In this document: piece after piece, positions 11,177 to 21,318 of the stretch
Position numbering within the stretch: the first letter of the stretch is position 1
How the letters are laid out: every line of letters starts with the position of its first letter
Origin: Campylobacteraceae bacterium
Lineage (GTDB): Bacteria; Campylobacterota; Campylobacteria; Campylobacterales; Sulfurovaceae
Assembly (NCBI GenBank): GCA_027014605.1
Contig: JALWDJ010000082.1
Location: 1 to 64,000 of the forward strand
DNA: 64,000 nucleotides
Direction of reading: 5' to 3'
Notes under the pieces: model-generated
Database searches by the model: none
Told to the model about the DNA's origin: nothing
What the model saw: the letters and a program-made list of their open reading frames with translations, nothing else
Translations under genes and position numbers: made by a program

Positions 11177-13294
11177 ATGAGACAGTTAGTACACTACTAT
11201 AGTGACTTTGATACATTTAAAGAGTGGTATCAAGAACATAATATTAAAAATTCAGAAAAATTAATAATTGAGATTAACTATCCAAGTGATGATATTAAAT
11301 ATATACAGAATATTTTAGATAGACTAAATACAATATTTCCTGATGCAACAATAGTTGGTATGCAGAGTTTTGCAAGTTTTATAAAACATCAGATTTCAGA
11401 TTTAAATAGACAACCTATTATTTCTATAATAGAGTTAGAGACTAGTTCTGTATCATCTTTAGTTTTAGATTTGAGTAAAAACTATATTCAACAAGATTGT
11501 AATGAGTATAAAATAGATAAAAATCATATACAGAAATTTTTACAATCAGATACAGAGGCAATTGAAATTTTATCTAGTTTTAATAATTGTCAAACCTCAT
11601 CATTTATAAACTCTTTAGGTAAAGATTTCAGTCATCTTAAGATTTTTGGTGGTGGTGCTACAAGTAAATCACCAAATAGCAATAAATCATTTATATTTCA
11701 TAAAAATAAAATATATACAAATGCTATCATATTAATTTTTTTACATGGAGAGAATTTAACAGTTGAGTTATATCAAGCATTTGATTGGAAACCAATAAGT
11801 AAAAAAAAGAGAATTACTAAAGCTAAAAATTCAACAATACTTAGTATGGCAAATAATCCTGCATTAGATATATATAGAAAATATTTCCCAAATATAGAGG
11901 AGAATAGGTCTGTATTTTTACAAGTTCCACTATTTATTACAAAAGAGAATATCTCATATACGGTTCATATATTAGATACTAATTTAGAAGAGCAGAGTAT
12001 CACAACAGCTCAGAAATTAAATCAAAATGATATTGTTCAACTCTCTATTGGAAACTATAATGCGATGATGAATAGAATACAAGAGATATATAACTTTTTA
12101 TCATCTACTCCAGCAGAAGCATTATGGATTGGAGCTAATGTATCTTATGAGTATGGTTTTAGAATACCAATTAAACACTATATATCAAATATTAAAGATA
12201 ATAATCATATATTTGGATATATGACAGCACAAGAGTATTTTAATGAGGAAAATCATCCAAATACATATCATAATCATACATTTATTATGGCAGTACTTAG
12301 TGAATCCAATAGTAGTCATATAGATTTAGTAGAGTATAAAGAGACAAATATTACACCTTTTGAGATTGCAAATAAAAATCTCTACTCAATTATGCACAAA
12401 ACAGCAAATGAGCTTAACCGTTTAACTGAAAATTTAGAGATTAGAGTAGAGCAGAGAACAAAAGAATTAAAGACATTAAATGATGAATTACAAATTAGAA
12501 TTGATGATGCTGTAAGAGAGGTAAAGAGACAGACAGCAATTATGAACCAACAATCAAGACTTGCATCTATGGGAGAGATACTTGAAAATATTGCTCATCA
12601 GTGGAGACAACCATTAAATTCTGTATCTTGGATATTAAATGATATAAAGATAAAAACAGAACTTGGTATGCAAGATAGTATTAATATAGAAGAGGTAACA
12701 GATAAGATAAATAACTCTATACAGTTTCTCTCCAATACAGTTGATGATTTTAGAAGATTTGTAGATAAATCTGATATGCCTCAAACATTTAATCTTAAAA
12801 AAACTATAGAGTCAACTATAAAACTGATTGGAGATACCTTTAAGAGATTAAATATTAAAGTAGAGCTTGATTGTGAACCTGATATTAAATATAAAGGGTA
12901 TGAAAATGATATAAAACATACCATTATGAACCTTCTTAATAATGCAAGAGATGCTTTTGAGGAGAATAATATTACAAATGGTAAGATAACTATTAGAGTC
13001 TATCATGAAAAAGATGAACTTATTATTACAGTACAAGATAATGCAGGAGGTATTCCTAAAAAAATTTTGAAAAATATCTTTGATCCATATTTTACTACTA
13101 AACATAAAACAAAAGGTACAGGTTTAGGGCTATATATGAGTAAAAATATGATAGAGAGGGTTCATGGTTCTATTGAGGTATTTAGTATATTAAATGAAAA
13201 GACAACATTTGTTATTAGATTACCAGATGAGGGTGCTGTACCATCATCTAAAAAGGGGATAAAATATGAAGAACAATTAGAAGAGGAGGATTAA
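11177..13294 (+). CDS. FIST-domain sensor histidine kinase
   Basis: N-terminal FIST-like region; HisKA '[26 protein letters not shown]', HATPase '[12 protein letters not shown]', '[22 protein letters not shown]', '[10 protein letters not shown]'. Confidence 0.88.
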   Translation: MRQLVHYYSDFDTFKEWYQEHNIKNSEKLIIEINYPSDDIKYIQNILDRLNTIFPDATIVGMQSFASFIKHQISDLNRQPIISIIELETSSVSSLVLDLSKNYIQQDCNEYKIDKNHIQKFLQSDTEAIEILSSFNNCQTSSFINSLGKDFSHLKIFGGGATSKSPNSNKSFIFHKNKIYTNAIILIFLHGENLTVELYQAFDWKPISKKKRITKAKNSTILSMANNPALDIYRKYFPNIEENRSVFLQVPLFITKENISYTVHILDTNLEEQSITTAQKLNQNDIVQLSIGNYNAMMNRIQEIYNFLSSTPAEALWIGANVSYEYGFRIPIKHYISNIKDNNHIFGYMTAQEYFNEENHPNTYHNHTFIMAVLSESNSSHIDLVEYKETNITPFEIANKNLYSIMHKTANELNRLTENLEIRVEQRTKELKTLNDELQIRIDDAVREVKRQTAIMNQQSRLASMGEILENIAHQWRQPLNSVSWILNDIKIKTELGMQDSINIEEVTDKINNSIQFLSNTVDDFRRFVDKSDMPQTFNLKKTIESTIKLIGDTFKRLNIKVELDCEPDIKYKGYENDIKHTIMNLLNNARDAFEENNITNGKITIRVYHEKDELIITVQDNAGGIPKKILKNIFDPYFTTKHKTKGTGLGLYMSKNMIERVHGSIEVFSILNEKTTFVIRLPDEGAVPSSKKGIKYEEQLEEED
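13285..13290 (+). promoter_or_regulatory. Shine-Dalgarno (GGAGGA) for the downstream ABC ATPase
   Basis: GGAGGA 6 nt before ATT at 13297 and just before the HK stop TAA (13292-13294). Confidence 0.7.
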
Positions 13295-13296
13295 AC

Positions 13297-14034
13297 ATTC
13301 CTATAATTGAGATAAAAAATCTATCTTTCGCTTATGATAAGTATACCATTTTAGAAGATATAAATTTAGAGATAGAGAGTAAAGATTTCCTTGCTATTAT
13401 TGGTCCTAATGGTGGAGGAAAATCCACACTTCTTAAATTGATATTAGGTTTAATTCCAACTCAAAAGGGTATTATCAAAACTTTTGGAGAGATACCAAAA
13501 AAAAATCTATCTAAAATAGGTTATGTTCCACAAGATACAAATATAAATACAAATTTTCCAATTAAAATAATTGAGGTTGTACTTATGGGACATATTGGAA
13601 CTAAGAGACCTATATTTGGATATGCAAAAGAGGAGATTATGTGTGCTATGGGTGCATTAGCACAAGTTGGAATGGAAGAGTTTTCTCAAAAGAAGATAGG
13701 TGAACTATCAGGTGGACAGAGACAAAGAGTAATGATAGCAAGAGCCTTATGTGCTAATCCTAAGATTTTAATATTAGACGAGCCAACTGCTAGTATAGAT
13801 ATTGATGGACAGAAAAAAATATATGAACTTCTAAAAGCTCTAAATAGAGATATTACTATAATTGTAGTTAGTCATGATATATCTATTGTACTAGAGTATG
13901 CAAATAAGATAGTACATATCAACAAAAGACTCACATATCATCAATTAAATCAAAAAGAGAGAGAGAAGTTAAATATGGCAGGACACTTTTGTGAAGTTGA
14001 ACTATTTAATATATTAAAAGGCAATAGTAGATGA
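13297..14034 (+). CDS. Zinc/manganese-type ABC transporter ATP-binding protein, apparent ATT start codon
   Basis: In-frame extension of the track ORF (13438): I/M-PIIEIKNLSFAYDKYTILEDINLEIESKDFLAIIGPNGGGKSTLLKL...; 'ELSGGQRQRVMIARAL', 'ILILDEPTASID'. In-frame stop TGA at 13267; no ATG/GTG/TTG/CTG before Walker A. Confidence 0.88.
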   Translation: MPIIEIKNLSFAYDKYTILEDINLEIESKDFLAIIGPNGGGKSTLLKLILGLIPTQKGIIKTFGEIPKKNLSKIGYVPQDTNINTNFPIKIIEVVLMGHIGTKRPIFGYAKEEIMCAMGALAQVGMEEFSQKKIGELSGGQRQRVMIARALCANPKILILDEPTASIDIDGQKKIYELLKALNRDITIIVVSHDISIVLEYANKIVHINKRLTYHQLNQKEREKLNMAGHFCEVELFNILKGNSR

Positions 14035-14849
14035 TAGAGGCTCTATCTTATGAGTTTATTCAAAATGCTCTTATCGCAGGTATTTTAGTATCTATTGTTT
14101 CAGGGATAATTGGTTCATTAATTGTTGTAAATAGAATGGTATTTTTAGCAGGGGGCATAGCACATACCTCTTATGGAGGTATTGGACTTGCTATATTTTT
14201 AGGATTTCCATTTTTTTTGGGTGCATCTCTATTTGCTGTTACTTCTGCATTAATTATTGCGTCGATTACACTTAACCATAGAGATAGAGTTGATACATTT
14301 ATTGGCTTAATGTGGGCTGTTGGTATGGCTTTAGGAGTAGTATTTATAGATTTAACTCCTGGATATAAAGGTGATTTAATGAGTTATCTATTTGGTTCAA
14401 TTTTATCTGTAAGTCATAGTGATTTATACTATATGATATTACTATTAATATCTACTATATTAATAGTAACACTAAAATATAGAGAAATCTTAGCTGTATC
14501 TTATGATATTGAGTATGCTAAACTTAGAGGAATTAATGTTAGATTTTACTATACACTAATTTTAGTACTATCAGCACTTAGTGTAGTAGTTGCCATTAAA
14601 ATAGTGGGACTTATTTTAGTAATTGCACTACTTACAATTCCTATCTATATTGCTGAAAAATTATCAAATACTCTATATATGATGATGATACTATCTGGTA
14701 TATTTTCATCTATATTTACTGTTTTAGGACTGATTATATCATATATATATAATATCTCTTCAGGTGCATCTATTATTTTAATATCTGCTATCTGTTTATC
14801 CCTATTTTTAATATATCAGAAGTTAAAGTTTGATTATAAAATTAGATAG
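14031..14849 (+). CDS. Metal ABC transporter permease (ZnuB/MntB family)
   Basis: Hydrophobic ABC-3 family ORF: 'GGIAHTSYGGIGLAIFLG', 'LRGINVRFYY', 'LVIALLTIPI'. Confidence 0.9.
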   Translation: MIEALSYEFIQNALIAGILVSIVSGIIGSLIVVNRMVFLAGGIAHTSYGGIGLAIFLGFPFFLGASLFAVTSALIIASITLNHRDRVDTFIGLMWAVGMALGVVFIDLTPGYKGDLMSYLFGSILSVSHSDLYYMILLLISTILIVTLKYREILAVSYDIEYAKLRGINVRFYYTLILVLSALSVVVAIKIVGLILVIALLTIPIYIAEKLSNTLYMMMILSGIFSSIFTVLGLIISYIYNISSGASIILISAICLSLFLIYQKLKFDYKIR

Positions 14850-15360
14850 AGATAATATTCTATATTTTAGTAGATATTATCCATATATAAAAAAGGTAGA
14901 GTTAAATAAGAGATTAAAATATAAAGCACTACTTGGAATTGGTGGAAATATTGGAAATGTAAGAAGAAGATTTAATCATCTATTTATATTTTTAAAAAAA
15001 TCTCCATATATTGAAATATTTGAGACAGCACCAATTCTTAAAAATCCACCATTTGGATATTTAAATCAGAGATATTTTTATAACTCACTAATTTATGTGA
15101 AAACATGTTTAAAACCTAAAGCACTTTTACGATATATTCTCCATTTAGAAAAAAAATTTAGTAGAAGGCGTTCCTTTCAAGACGCACCTAGAACGCTAGA
15201 TATTGATATAATTTTTTATGAAGATATTATTATGGACTCTAAAGAGTTAATCTTACCTCATCCTTCATGGAGAAATAGAGCATCAGTTTTAACTCCTATG
15301 AGCTATATGAAATCTTCTTACATTAAATATATCTATCTTAAAAAGAAAGGTAAAAAGTGA
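14830..15360 (+). CDS. folK: 2-amino-4-hydroxy-6-hydroxymethyldihydropteridine pyrophosphokinase
   Basis: '[14 protein letters not shown]', '[34 protein letters not shown]'. Confidence 0.92.
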   Translation: MIIKLDRDNILYFSRYYPYIKKVELNKRLKYKALLGIGGNIGNVRRRFNHLFIFLKKSPYIEIFETAPILKNPPFGYLNQRYFYNSLIYVKTCLKPKALLRYILHLEKKFSRRRSFQDAPRTLDIDIIFYEDIIMDSKELILPHPSWRNRASVLTPMSYMKSSYIKYIYLKKKGKK

Positions 15361-16376
15361 GTAAAAAAGTTTTAGTAGGTATGAGTGGTGGAGTCGATTC
15401 GACTGTTACTGCTGTTTTACTACAAAAAGAGGGATATGAGGTTGTAGGAGTATATATGAAACTTCATGAAAAAGAGGGGTATCATGAAGAAAATTTCAAA
15501 AAAGTTAAAAGAGTGGCTAACTATTTAGGCATAGATGTATATTTCCATGATTTATCAATAGATTTTAAAAATGAGGTATATGACTATTTTGTCAACACAT
15601 ATAGAGATGGACTTACCCCTAATCCATGCGTAATGTGTAATAGAACTATTAAGTTTGGTAAAATGGTTGAGTTTGCCAACTCTTTAGGGATTGATAGAGT
15701 AGCAACAGGTCACTACCTTAAGTGTGATGGAGAGTTTTTCTATATGGCAGAAGATAAGAGTAAAGACCAGAGCTACTTTGTAGCACAAGTAAAAAAAGAG
15801 ATACTTCCCAAACTCATATTTCCTCTAGGCTCATGGATAAAAGATGATGTTAAAGCATTTGCTTCAAAGATTAAACCTTTAAAGGATTTTGCAACTCAAA
15901 AAGAGAGTAGTGAGATATGTTTTGTAGAGAATGACTATACCAAAATCCTAGAAAAACATGTGAATATAGATAATATTGGAGAAACTATAAACTCTAAAGG
16001 TGAAGTAGTAGGAACTCACAAAGGCTATATGCACTACACCATAGGAAAGAGAAGAGGGTTTAGAGTAGAGGGGGCTCATGAACCACATTTTGTTTTAGCT
16101 ATTAAACCAGAGCGTAATCAGATAGTAGTTGGTAAGAGAGATGAATTGGAGGTAAGAACCTTTAATATTAAAAATATAAATATGTTTGAAAATTTAAAAA
16201 ATTTTAGAGCCTCTGTAAAGGTAAGATATAGAACAAGAGCTATTGAATGTAGTGTTAAGATAGATAACAATATAGGTTTAGTAGAGCTTAATGAACCTGT
16301 TTATGGATTGGCATTTGGACAGATAGCTGTATTTTATGATAATAATAGAGTTCTTGGTTCAGGAGTTATATATTAA
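15357..16376 (+). CDS. mnmA: tRNA-specific 2-thiouridylase
   Basis: '[18 protein letters not shown]', '[15 protein letters not shown]', 'ATGHYLK', '[10 protein letters not shown]', 'SSEICFV', '[16 protein letters not shown]'. Confidence 0.96.
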   Translation: MSKKVLVGMSGGVDSTVTAVLLQKEGYEVVGVYMKLHEKEGYHEENFKKVKRVANYLGIDVYFHDLSIDFKNEVYDYFVNTYRDGLTPNPCVMCNRTIKFGKMVEFANSLGIDRVATGHYLKCDGEFFYMAEDKSKDQSYFVAQVKKEILPKLIFPLGSWIKDDVKAFASKIKPLKDFATQKESSEICFVENDYTKILEKHVNIDNIGETINSKGEVVGTHKGYMHYTIGKRRGFRVEGAHEPHFVLAIKPERNQIVVGKRDELEVRTFNIKNINMFENLKNFRASVKVRYRTRAIECSVKIDNNIGLVELNEPVYGLAFGQIAVFYDNNRVLGSGVIY

Positions 16377-16442
16377 TTAAAATCAAATTTTAACCAAATA
16401 GATTGTAATATATTATAAATCTAATATATACGAGTAATTACT

Positions 16443-16970
16443 ATGCGTTTAATTTACATTATTATTTCAGTTCTATTATTTATAGATGGTTGTACTTCAA
16501 CTCAACATATAAAAAAGGAGAAAATAGTTATCCATACTCCAATTATATCAAACAAAGTAGATATAATTACTCCTAATCCAACTCCTTTTATTGAAGAACA
16601 GATTGTAGAGAATAAAAAAAAGATAATTATTAAAAAAAGGCATAAAAATAGTCAGTTAAAAAAGATAATGAATAATTTAGATTATATTCTATTTTCTAGA
16701 ATAAATTTTGAGGTTCAAGAGGGGGAAGATGACCTATTTTTTACAAAAAATGGTAAAAAAACATTGAGAAAATTTATAGCAGATACAAAAAAGATTAGAT
16801 ATCTATATCCTAATGCAGATGATGAGTATATTAGATTATCGAAAGCTCTAACTAAAGCCTCTATTAAATTATATAAGATAGTAGAGGCTAAAAAGATGGA
16901 GTGGGTAAGACCACAAGTGGAAAATATTATTAATATATGTAATAGCTGTCATGATATATATGGATTTTAA
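16443..16970 (+). CDS. Predicted lipoprotein with C-terminal CXXCH haem motif (cytochrome c'-like)
   Basis: N-terminal hydrophobic segment ending in Cys (LLFIDGC); C-terminus 'VENIINICNSCHDIYGF'. Confidence 0.6.
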   Translation: MRLIYIIISVLLFIDGCTSTQHIKKEKIVIHTPIISNKVDIITPNPTPFIEEQIVENKKKIIIKKRHKNSQLKKIMNNLDYILFSRINFEVQEGEDDLFFTKNGKKTLRKFIADTKKIRYLYPNADDEYIRLSKALTKASIKLYKIVEAKKMEWVRPQVENIINICNSCHDIYGF

Positions 16971-17081
16971 GGATTACAATACTTCACATAGGTAGATATA
17001 TCTTGTATAATATTAATATATATCTATAATCTTAATAAAGGTAGATGTAGAATATTCTAAACTATATAAATAGGAGTCTTT

Positions 17082-17933
17082 ATGAGAGAGATAGAATTTG
17101 ATGTTATAGTCAAAGCTGTTAGAGATATTATAGTACATTGTGGAACAGATTTACCACAAGATACTTATGATGCATTAAAAGAGGCAATGGAAAATGAGAA
17201 ATCTCCAGTTAGTAAAGAGGTAATTAGACAAATTTTAGAAAATGCCAATATTGCTAAAAATGAGAAGAGACCACTATGTCAAGATACGGGTTTAGCTGTA
17301 TTTTTTGTAAAAGTTGGAGATGAGGTTAAAATTAAAGGTGGTCTCTTAAAAGATGCTATAAATAAGGGGACGGAGCAGGGTTATAGAGATGCCTATCTTA
17401 GAGCCTCTACTTGTGAGCCATTTAGCAGAGCAAATCTAAAAGATACAGTTGGATATAATCTACCAGCAATTATTCATTTTGATATTGTAGAGGGTGATAA
17501 GATAGATATAGAGTATGCTGCAAAGGGTGGAGGAAGCGAAAATGTTAGCCGTGCTAAAGTATTTCCACCTGCCGCAGGAAAAGATGGAATTGTAGAGTAT
17601 GTAAAAGAGGTTATCTCTGATGCAGGAGGAAATCCTTGTCCTCCAATTACTGTAGGTGTTGGAATTGGTGGAACATTTGAAAAAGCAGTAATTAGCTCTA
17701 AACATGCACTATTTAGAGATATTGGAACTAGAAATCCAGACCAAGAACTAGATGAGTTAGAGCAGAGAATATTAACAGAGATTAATAAGCTTGGAATTGG
17801 TGCTATGGGAATGGGTGGAACTAAAACAGCATTAGCTGTTCATATTGAAGCTAATCCTTGTCATATTGCATCACTTCCAGTATCTGTTAATGTTCAATGT
17901 CACTCATCAAGACACACACATATTACTATATAA
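17082..17933 (+). CDS. Class I fumarate hydratase, alpha (N-terminal) subunit
   Basis: 'RPLCQDTGLAVFFVKVG', 'KGGGSENVSRAKVFPPA', 'GIGGTFEKAVISSK', 'MGMGGTKTALAVHIE'. Confidence 0.93.
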   Translation: MREIEFDVIVKAVRDIIVHCGTDLPQDTYDALKEAMENEKSPVSKEVIRQILENANIAKNEKRPLCQDTGLAVFFVKVGDEVKIKGGLLKDAINKGTEQGYRDAYLRASTCEPFSRANLKDTVGYNLPAIIHFDIVEGDKIDIEYAAKGGGSENVSRAKVFPPAAGKDGIVEYVKEVISDAGGNPCPPITVGVGIGGTFEKAVISSKHALFRDIGTRNPDQELDELEQRILTEINKLGIGAMGMGGTKTALAVHIEANPCHIASLPVSVNVQCHSSRHTHITI

Positions 17934-17942
17934 GGAGATAAA

Positions 17943-18500
17943 ATGGCACAATATACTCTAACAACACCACTAACTAGTGAAGATACAAAAAAATTAAAAG
18001 CAGGTGATACTGTTCTACTCAATGGAACTTTATATACAGCAAGAGATGCTGCACATAAGAGATTAGTTGAACTTATAGAAAAGGGTGAAGAGTTACCTTT
18101 TGATATAAAGGGTTCAGTCATATATTTTGTAGGACCAACTCCTCCAAAACCAGGTGACCCAATAGGTAGTGCAGGACCTACTACTAGTTATAGAATGGAT
18201 AGTTACTCCCCAACAATGTTAAAACATGGTTCAAAAGGTATGATAGGAAAAGGGAAGAGAAGCCAAGAGGTAAAAGATGCTTGTGTTAAGTATGATGGTA
18301 TCTATTTTGGAGCAACAGGGGGAGCGGGAGCTTTACTTGGAAAAAAGATAACCTCATCTGAAGTTATAGCATATCCAGAGTTAGGTCCAGAGGCTGTTAG
18401 AAAGATAACCGTTAAGGATTTCCCTGTAACTGTAATTAATGATACCTATGGAAATGACCTATATGAGCAGGGTAGAGCAATGTATGAAGTAAAAGATTAA
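17943..18500 (+). CDS. Class I fumarate hydratase, beta (C-terminal) subunit
   Basis: 'TARDAAHKRLVELIEKGEELPFDIKGSVIYFVGPTPPKPG', 'GPTTSYRMDSY', 'GKGKRSQEV', 'GATGGAGALL'. Confidence 0.94.
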   Translation: MAQYTLTTPLTSEDTKKLKAGDTVLLNGTLYTARDAAHKRLVELIEKGEELPFDIKGSVIYFVGPTPPKPGDPIGSAGPTTSYRMDSYSPTMLKHGSKGMIGKGKRSQEVKDACVKYDGIYFGATGGAGALLGKKITSSEVIAYPELGPEAVRKITVKDFPVTVINDTYGNDLYEQGRAMYEVKD

Positions 18501-18549
18501 TAATAGACTTTTTTAGATAGAATTTCATCTATTTAAAAAAGGAATTATT

Positions 18550-19440
18550 ATGTCTATTCAAAAAAAGGCAACTATTATAGCTACTATGGTAGCTACAACT
18601 CTAACTATAGTAAAATTCTCTATAGGTGTAGCCTCAGGTTCAATTGCTCTTTTAGCCTCAGCAATTGATTCTCTATTAGATACTGTTATATCTATATTTA
18701 ATTTTTTTGCTATTAAAAAATCTGAAGAAGAAGCTAATGAAAAATTTCAGTATGGAAAAGGTAAAGTTCAAGCAATTGCAGGGGTAATTGAGGGGACAAT
18801 AATTACTATCTCGGGACTCTATATTATATATGAAGCTATCTCTAAAGCTATATATGGAAAAGAGACAGAGCTTTTAAACTCTGCTATTTTAGTAATGGTT
18901 ATATCTATAGTGGTTACATTTTTTCTTGTTAGATATCTTTTAAATGTAGCTAAAAAGACAGATAATATAGTAATTAAATCTGATGCTCTTCACTATAAAA
19001 CAGACCTTTTAAGTAATGGTGTTATCTTACTATCTTTGATAATTGTCTATTTTACAGGATGGAATATTGTTGATGCTATATTTGGACTTGGAATTGGAGT
19101 ATATATTATATATTCAGCTTATGAGATTATAGAAGAGGGGATATATATTTTACTTGACCACTCTTTAGACAGAGATGTAATAGCTCAAATAGAGAAAATT
19201 ATCGAAAATCAACCTAAAGTAAATAGTTACCACTGGTTAAAAACTAGAACAGATGGAACAAATAATTTTGTAGAGTTTCATTTAGTATTAGAACCAGATA
19301 TGAAACTCTTAACAGCACATAGGATTTCAGATGAGATAGAGGATAAGATAAAAAAGATAGATAGTAAGAAAAAGTGGATAATTACACCACACTATGACCC
19401 TTATGATGATGAGGATATAAATAATGGTGTTTTACAATGA
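18550..19440 (+). CDS. Cation diffusion facilitator (CDF) transporter
   Basis: 'LLASAIDSLLDTVIS', 'KSDALHYKTDLLSNG', cytosolic CTD 'YHWLKTRTDGTNNFVEFHLVL'. Confidence 0.93.
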   Translation: MSIQKKATIIATMVATTLTIVKFSIGVASGSIALLASAIDSLLDTVISIFNFFAIKKSEEEANEKFQYGKGKVQAIAGVIEGTIITISGLYIIYEAISKAIYGKETELLNSAILVMVISIVVTFFLVRYLLNVAKKTDNIVIKSDALHYKTDLLSNGVILLSLIIVYFTGWNIVDAIFGLGIGVYIIYSAYEIIEEGIYILLDHSLDRDVIAQIEKIIENQPKVNSYHWLKTRTDGTNNFVEFHLVLEPDMKLLTAHRISDEIEDKIKKIDSKKKWIITPHYDPYDDEDINNGVLQ

Positions 19441-20066
19441 TGATATATCTACTTTCACCTTTAAAAAGAGATAAAACTATATCTCTTCCTATGATTAGAT
19501 TTGAGACAACTGCTACTAAGATAGATTTTTTAGATATTGATACTCTAATGTTTACATCAAAACAGGCAGTAATAACTGCTAATAATATAGATAAAAGTTG
19601 GAAAAACTATTCATCTATTGCTATAGGTGGAGCTACAAAGGCTAAAATAGAGGAACTTGGAGGAGAAGTAATATTTTATCCTAAAAAATTTTATGGAAAG
19701 GAGTTAGCCTCTAATATAAAAGAGTTTTTTAGCCATAGAAAAATTTTATATCTTAGACCCCAAAAAGTATCTTTTGATAGTAGAGCTTTTTTAGAAAAAG
19801 ATGGGATTAATCTAAAAGAACAGATTATATATAAAACTCTATGTAAAAAATATCTTTCAAAAGATAAACCTATAAAGGGTGCAACTATTATATTTACTTC
19901 ACCATCAACAATTAACTGTTTTTTTAAAAATTTTAGTTGGGATAGTAGCTATACAGCTATTTTAATAGGAGAAGCAACAAAGACTCATCTTCCTAAATAT
20001 TGCAAATATAAAGTTGCTGATAAACCTCTAATAGACTCATGTATAAAAAAAGCCCTTGAGGTTTAA
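19437..20066 (+). CDS. hemD: Uroporphyrinogen-III synthase
   Basis: 'MFTSKQAV', 'AIGGATKAKIEELGG', 'FTSPSTINCFFKNF', 'AILIGEATKTHL'. Confidence 0.82.
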   Translation: MMIYLLSPLKRDKTISLPMIRFETTATKIDFLDIDTLMFTSKQAVITANNIDKSWKNYSSIAIGGATKAKIEELGGEVIFYPKKFYGKELASNIKEFFSHRKILYLRPQKVSFDSRAFLEKDGINLKEQIIYKTLCKKYLSKDKPIKGATIIFTSPSTINCFFKNFSWDSSYTAILIGEATKTHLPKYCKYKVADKPLIDSCIKKALEV

Positions 20067-20074
20067 TAATATTA

Positions 20075-20524
20075 CTATTTAAACATTTTTCCTATCATAT
20101 CCATAGCACCATCAACACCACCAACTTTTTCTAACATATCATTGACAAATGAGTTCTCTCCACTAGTTACTTTATCCACTAAATTAGGAATTGCATCAGC
20201 TAAAGCTTTTTTTGCACTATCTAAATTTATACCTAAACTTGATGCAAATTCAGATATTTTATCCTCACCTAAAAGGTCAGTAATTCCTTCTGTTGAGATT
20301 GGCTTATTTTCCCCATTACCTATCCAAGAGCTAATTGTCTCACTAAAGTTTCCATCTGATATTTTAGATAAAATTGAGCTTAAATCAATACTCTCTCCAT
20401 CTTTCCCATTAAAAATATTACTTAAAGCATTTGTAATTGAGTTACTATCAAGATTTGTAGTATTTTCATCACTATTACCCTTAATAATATCAGCACCCAT
20501 ATTAAATATCTCTGTTAAATCCAT
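20075..20524 (-). CDS. Conserved hypothetical, YidB/DUF937-like
   Basis: 'LGEDKISEFASSLGINLDSAKKALADAIPNLVDKVT...'. Confidence 0.6.
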   Translation of the reverse strand: MDLTEIFNMGADIIKGNSDENTTNLDSNSITNALSNIFNGKDGESIDLSSILSKISDGNFSETISSWIGNGENKPISTEGITDLLGEDKISEFASSLGINLDSAKKALADAIPNLVDKVTSGENSFVNDMLEKVGGVDGAMDMIGKMFK

Positions 20525-20576
20525 CTATAATCCTTTTTTTTATATAAAAAGTAAGTATATCTGAAAAATATTTAAT

Positions 20577-21191
20577 CTAAACTGCATGTTGATACTCCTT
20601 GGAGTAATTATGACTATTATTACTATTTAAAAAGGCTTTTTTCATTAAATTAAAAAGTTTTTCCATTAAACTTTTAGGTTTTACAATATCTTCCATAAGT
20701 TGATGATAATTAGTATGTCTCTCATCTAAGTAGCCTTGTAAATATACTAAAGATGCTTCCATACCATGTCTCTTTTCTATATCTAAAAGAGCTTCATATA
20801 AATCTTCAATAGCTTCAACTGCTTTTTTTGATGCAGGTCGTCTAAATGCTATATAACTATTAATTTGTCCATTAATATCTCTATGGTTTTCAAAATCTGT
20901 TGTAACCCAATAATATTTGCCTGATTTTGCTAAGTTTTTAACTATAGCTGTAATATTTCCACCACTCTGTATAGTTTTCCACATCAAATAAAATATGGCT
21001 CGTGGCATATCTGGATGTCTTAATATATTGTGTGGTACACCTATTAATTCATTTCTATCATACCCTGAAACTTCACAAAAATAGTCATTAGCATATAGAA
21101 TTTTCCCATTCTTATCTGTCTTACTAACAATAATTTTTTTTGAATTTATCTTTATCTCTTCATCTATTGGCAATGGTCTATAAATCTGCAT
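20577..21191 (-). CDS. PAS-domain protein, Aer/CetB-like (no methyl-accepting domain)
   Basis: 'VSKTDKNGKILYANDYFCEVSGYDRNELIGVPHNILRHPDMPRAIFYLMWKTIQSG'. Confidence 0.8.
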   Translation of the reverse strand: MQIYRPLPIDEEIKINSKKIIVSKTDKNGKILYANDYFCEVSGYDRNELIGVPHNILRHPDMPRAIFYLMWKTIQSGGNITAIVKNLAKSGKYYWVTTDFENHRDINGQINSYIAFRRPASKKAVEAIEDLYEALLDIEKRHGMEASLVYLQGYLDERHTNYHQLMEDIVKPKSLMEKLFNLMKKAFLNSNNSHNYSKEYQHAV

Positions 21192-21318
21192 AACTACCCT
21201 TTTTATTTTTCATTAAAAGTAAGTATAACAGTAGAATTGGCACTAATAGTGAAAATAATAAAAAATATTTTATTAGTTAATTAATTTAATTTTAAAGTTA
21301 TATTAAATAACTTCTTAT

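Noticed and set aside
20142-20564. 140-aa plus-strand ORF antisense to the YidB-like gene
   Set aside because: The minus-strand ORF has the family-like sequence; the plus frame looks like a shadow.
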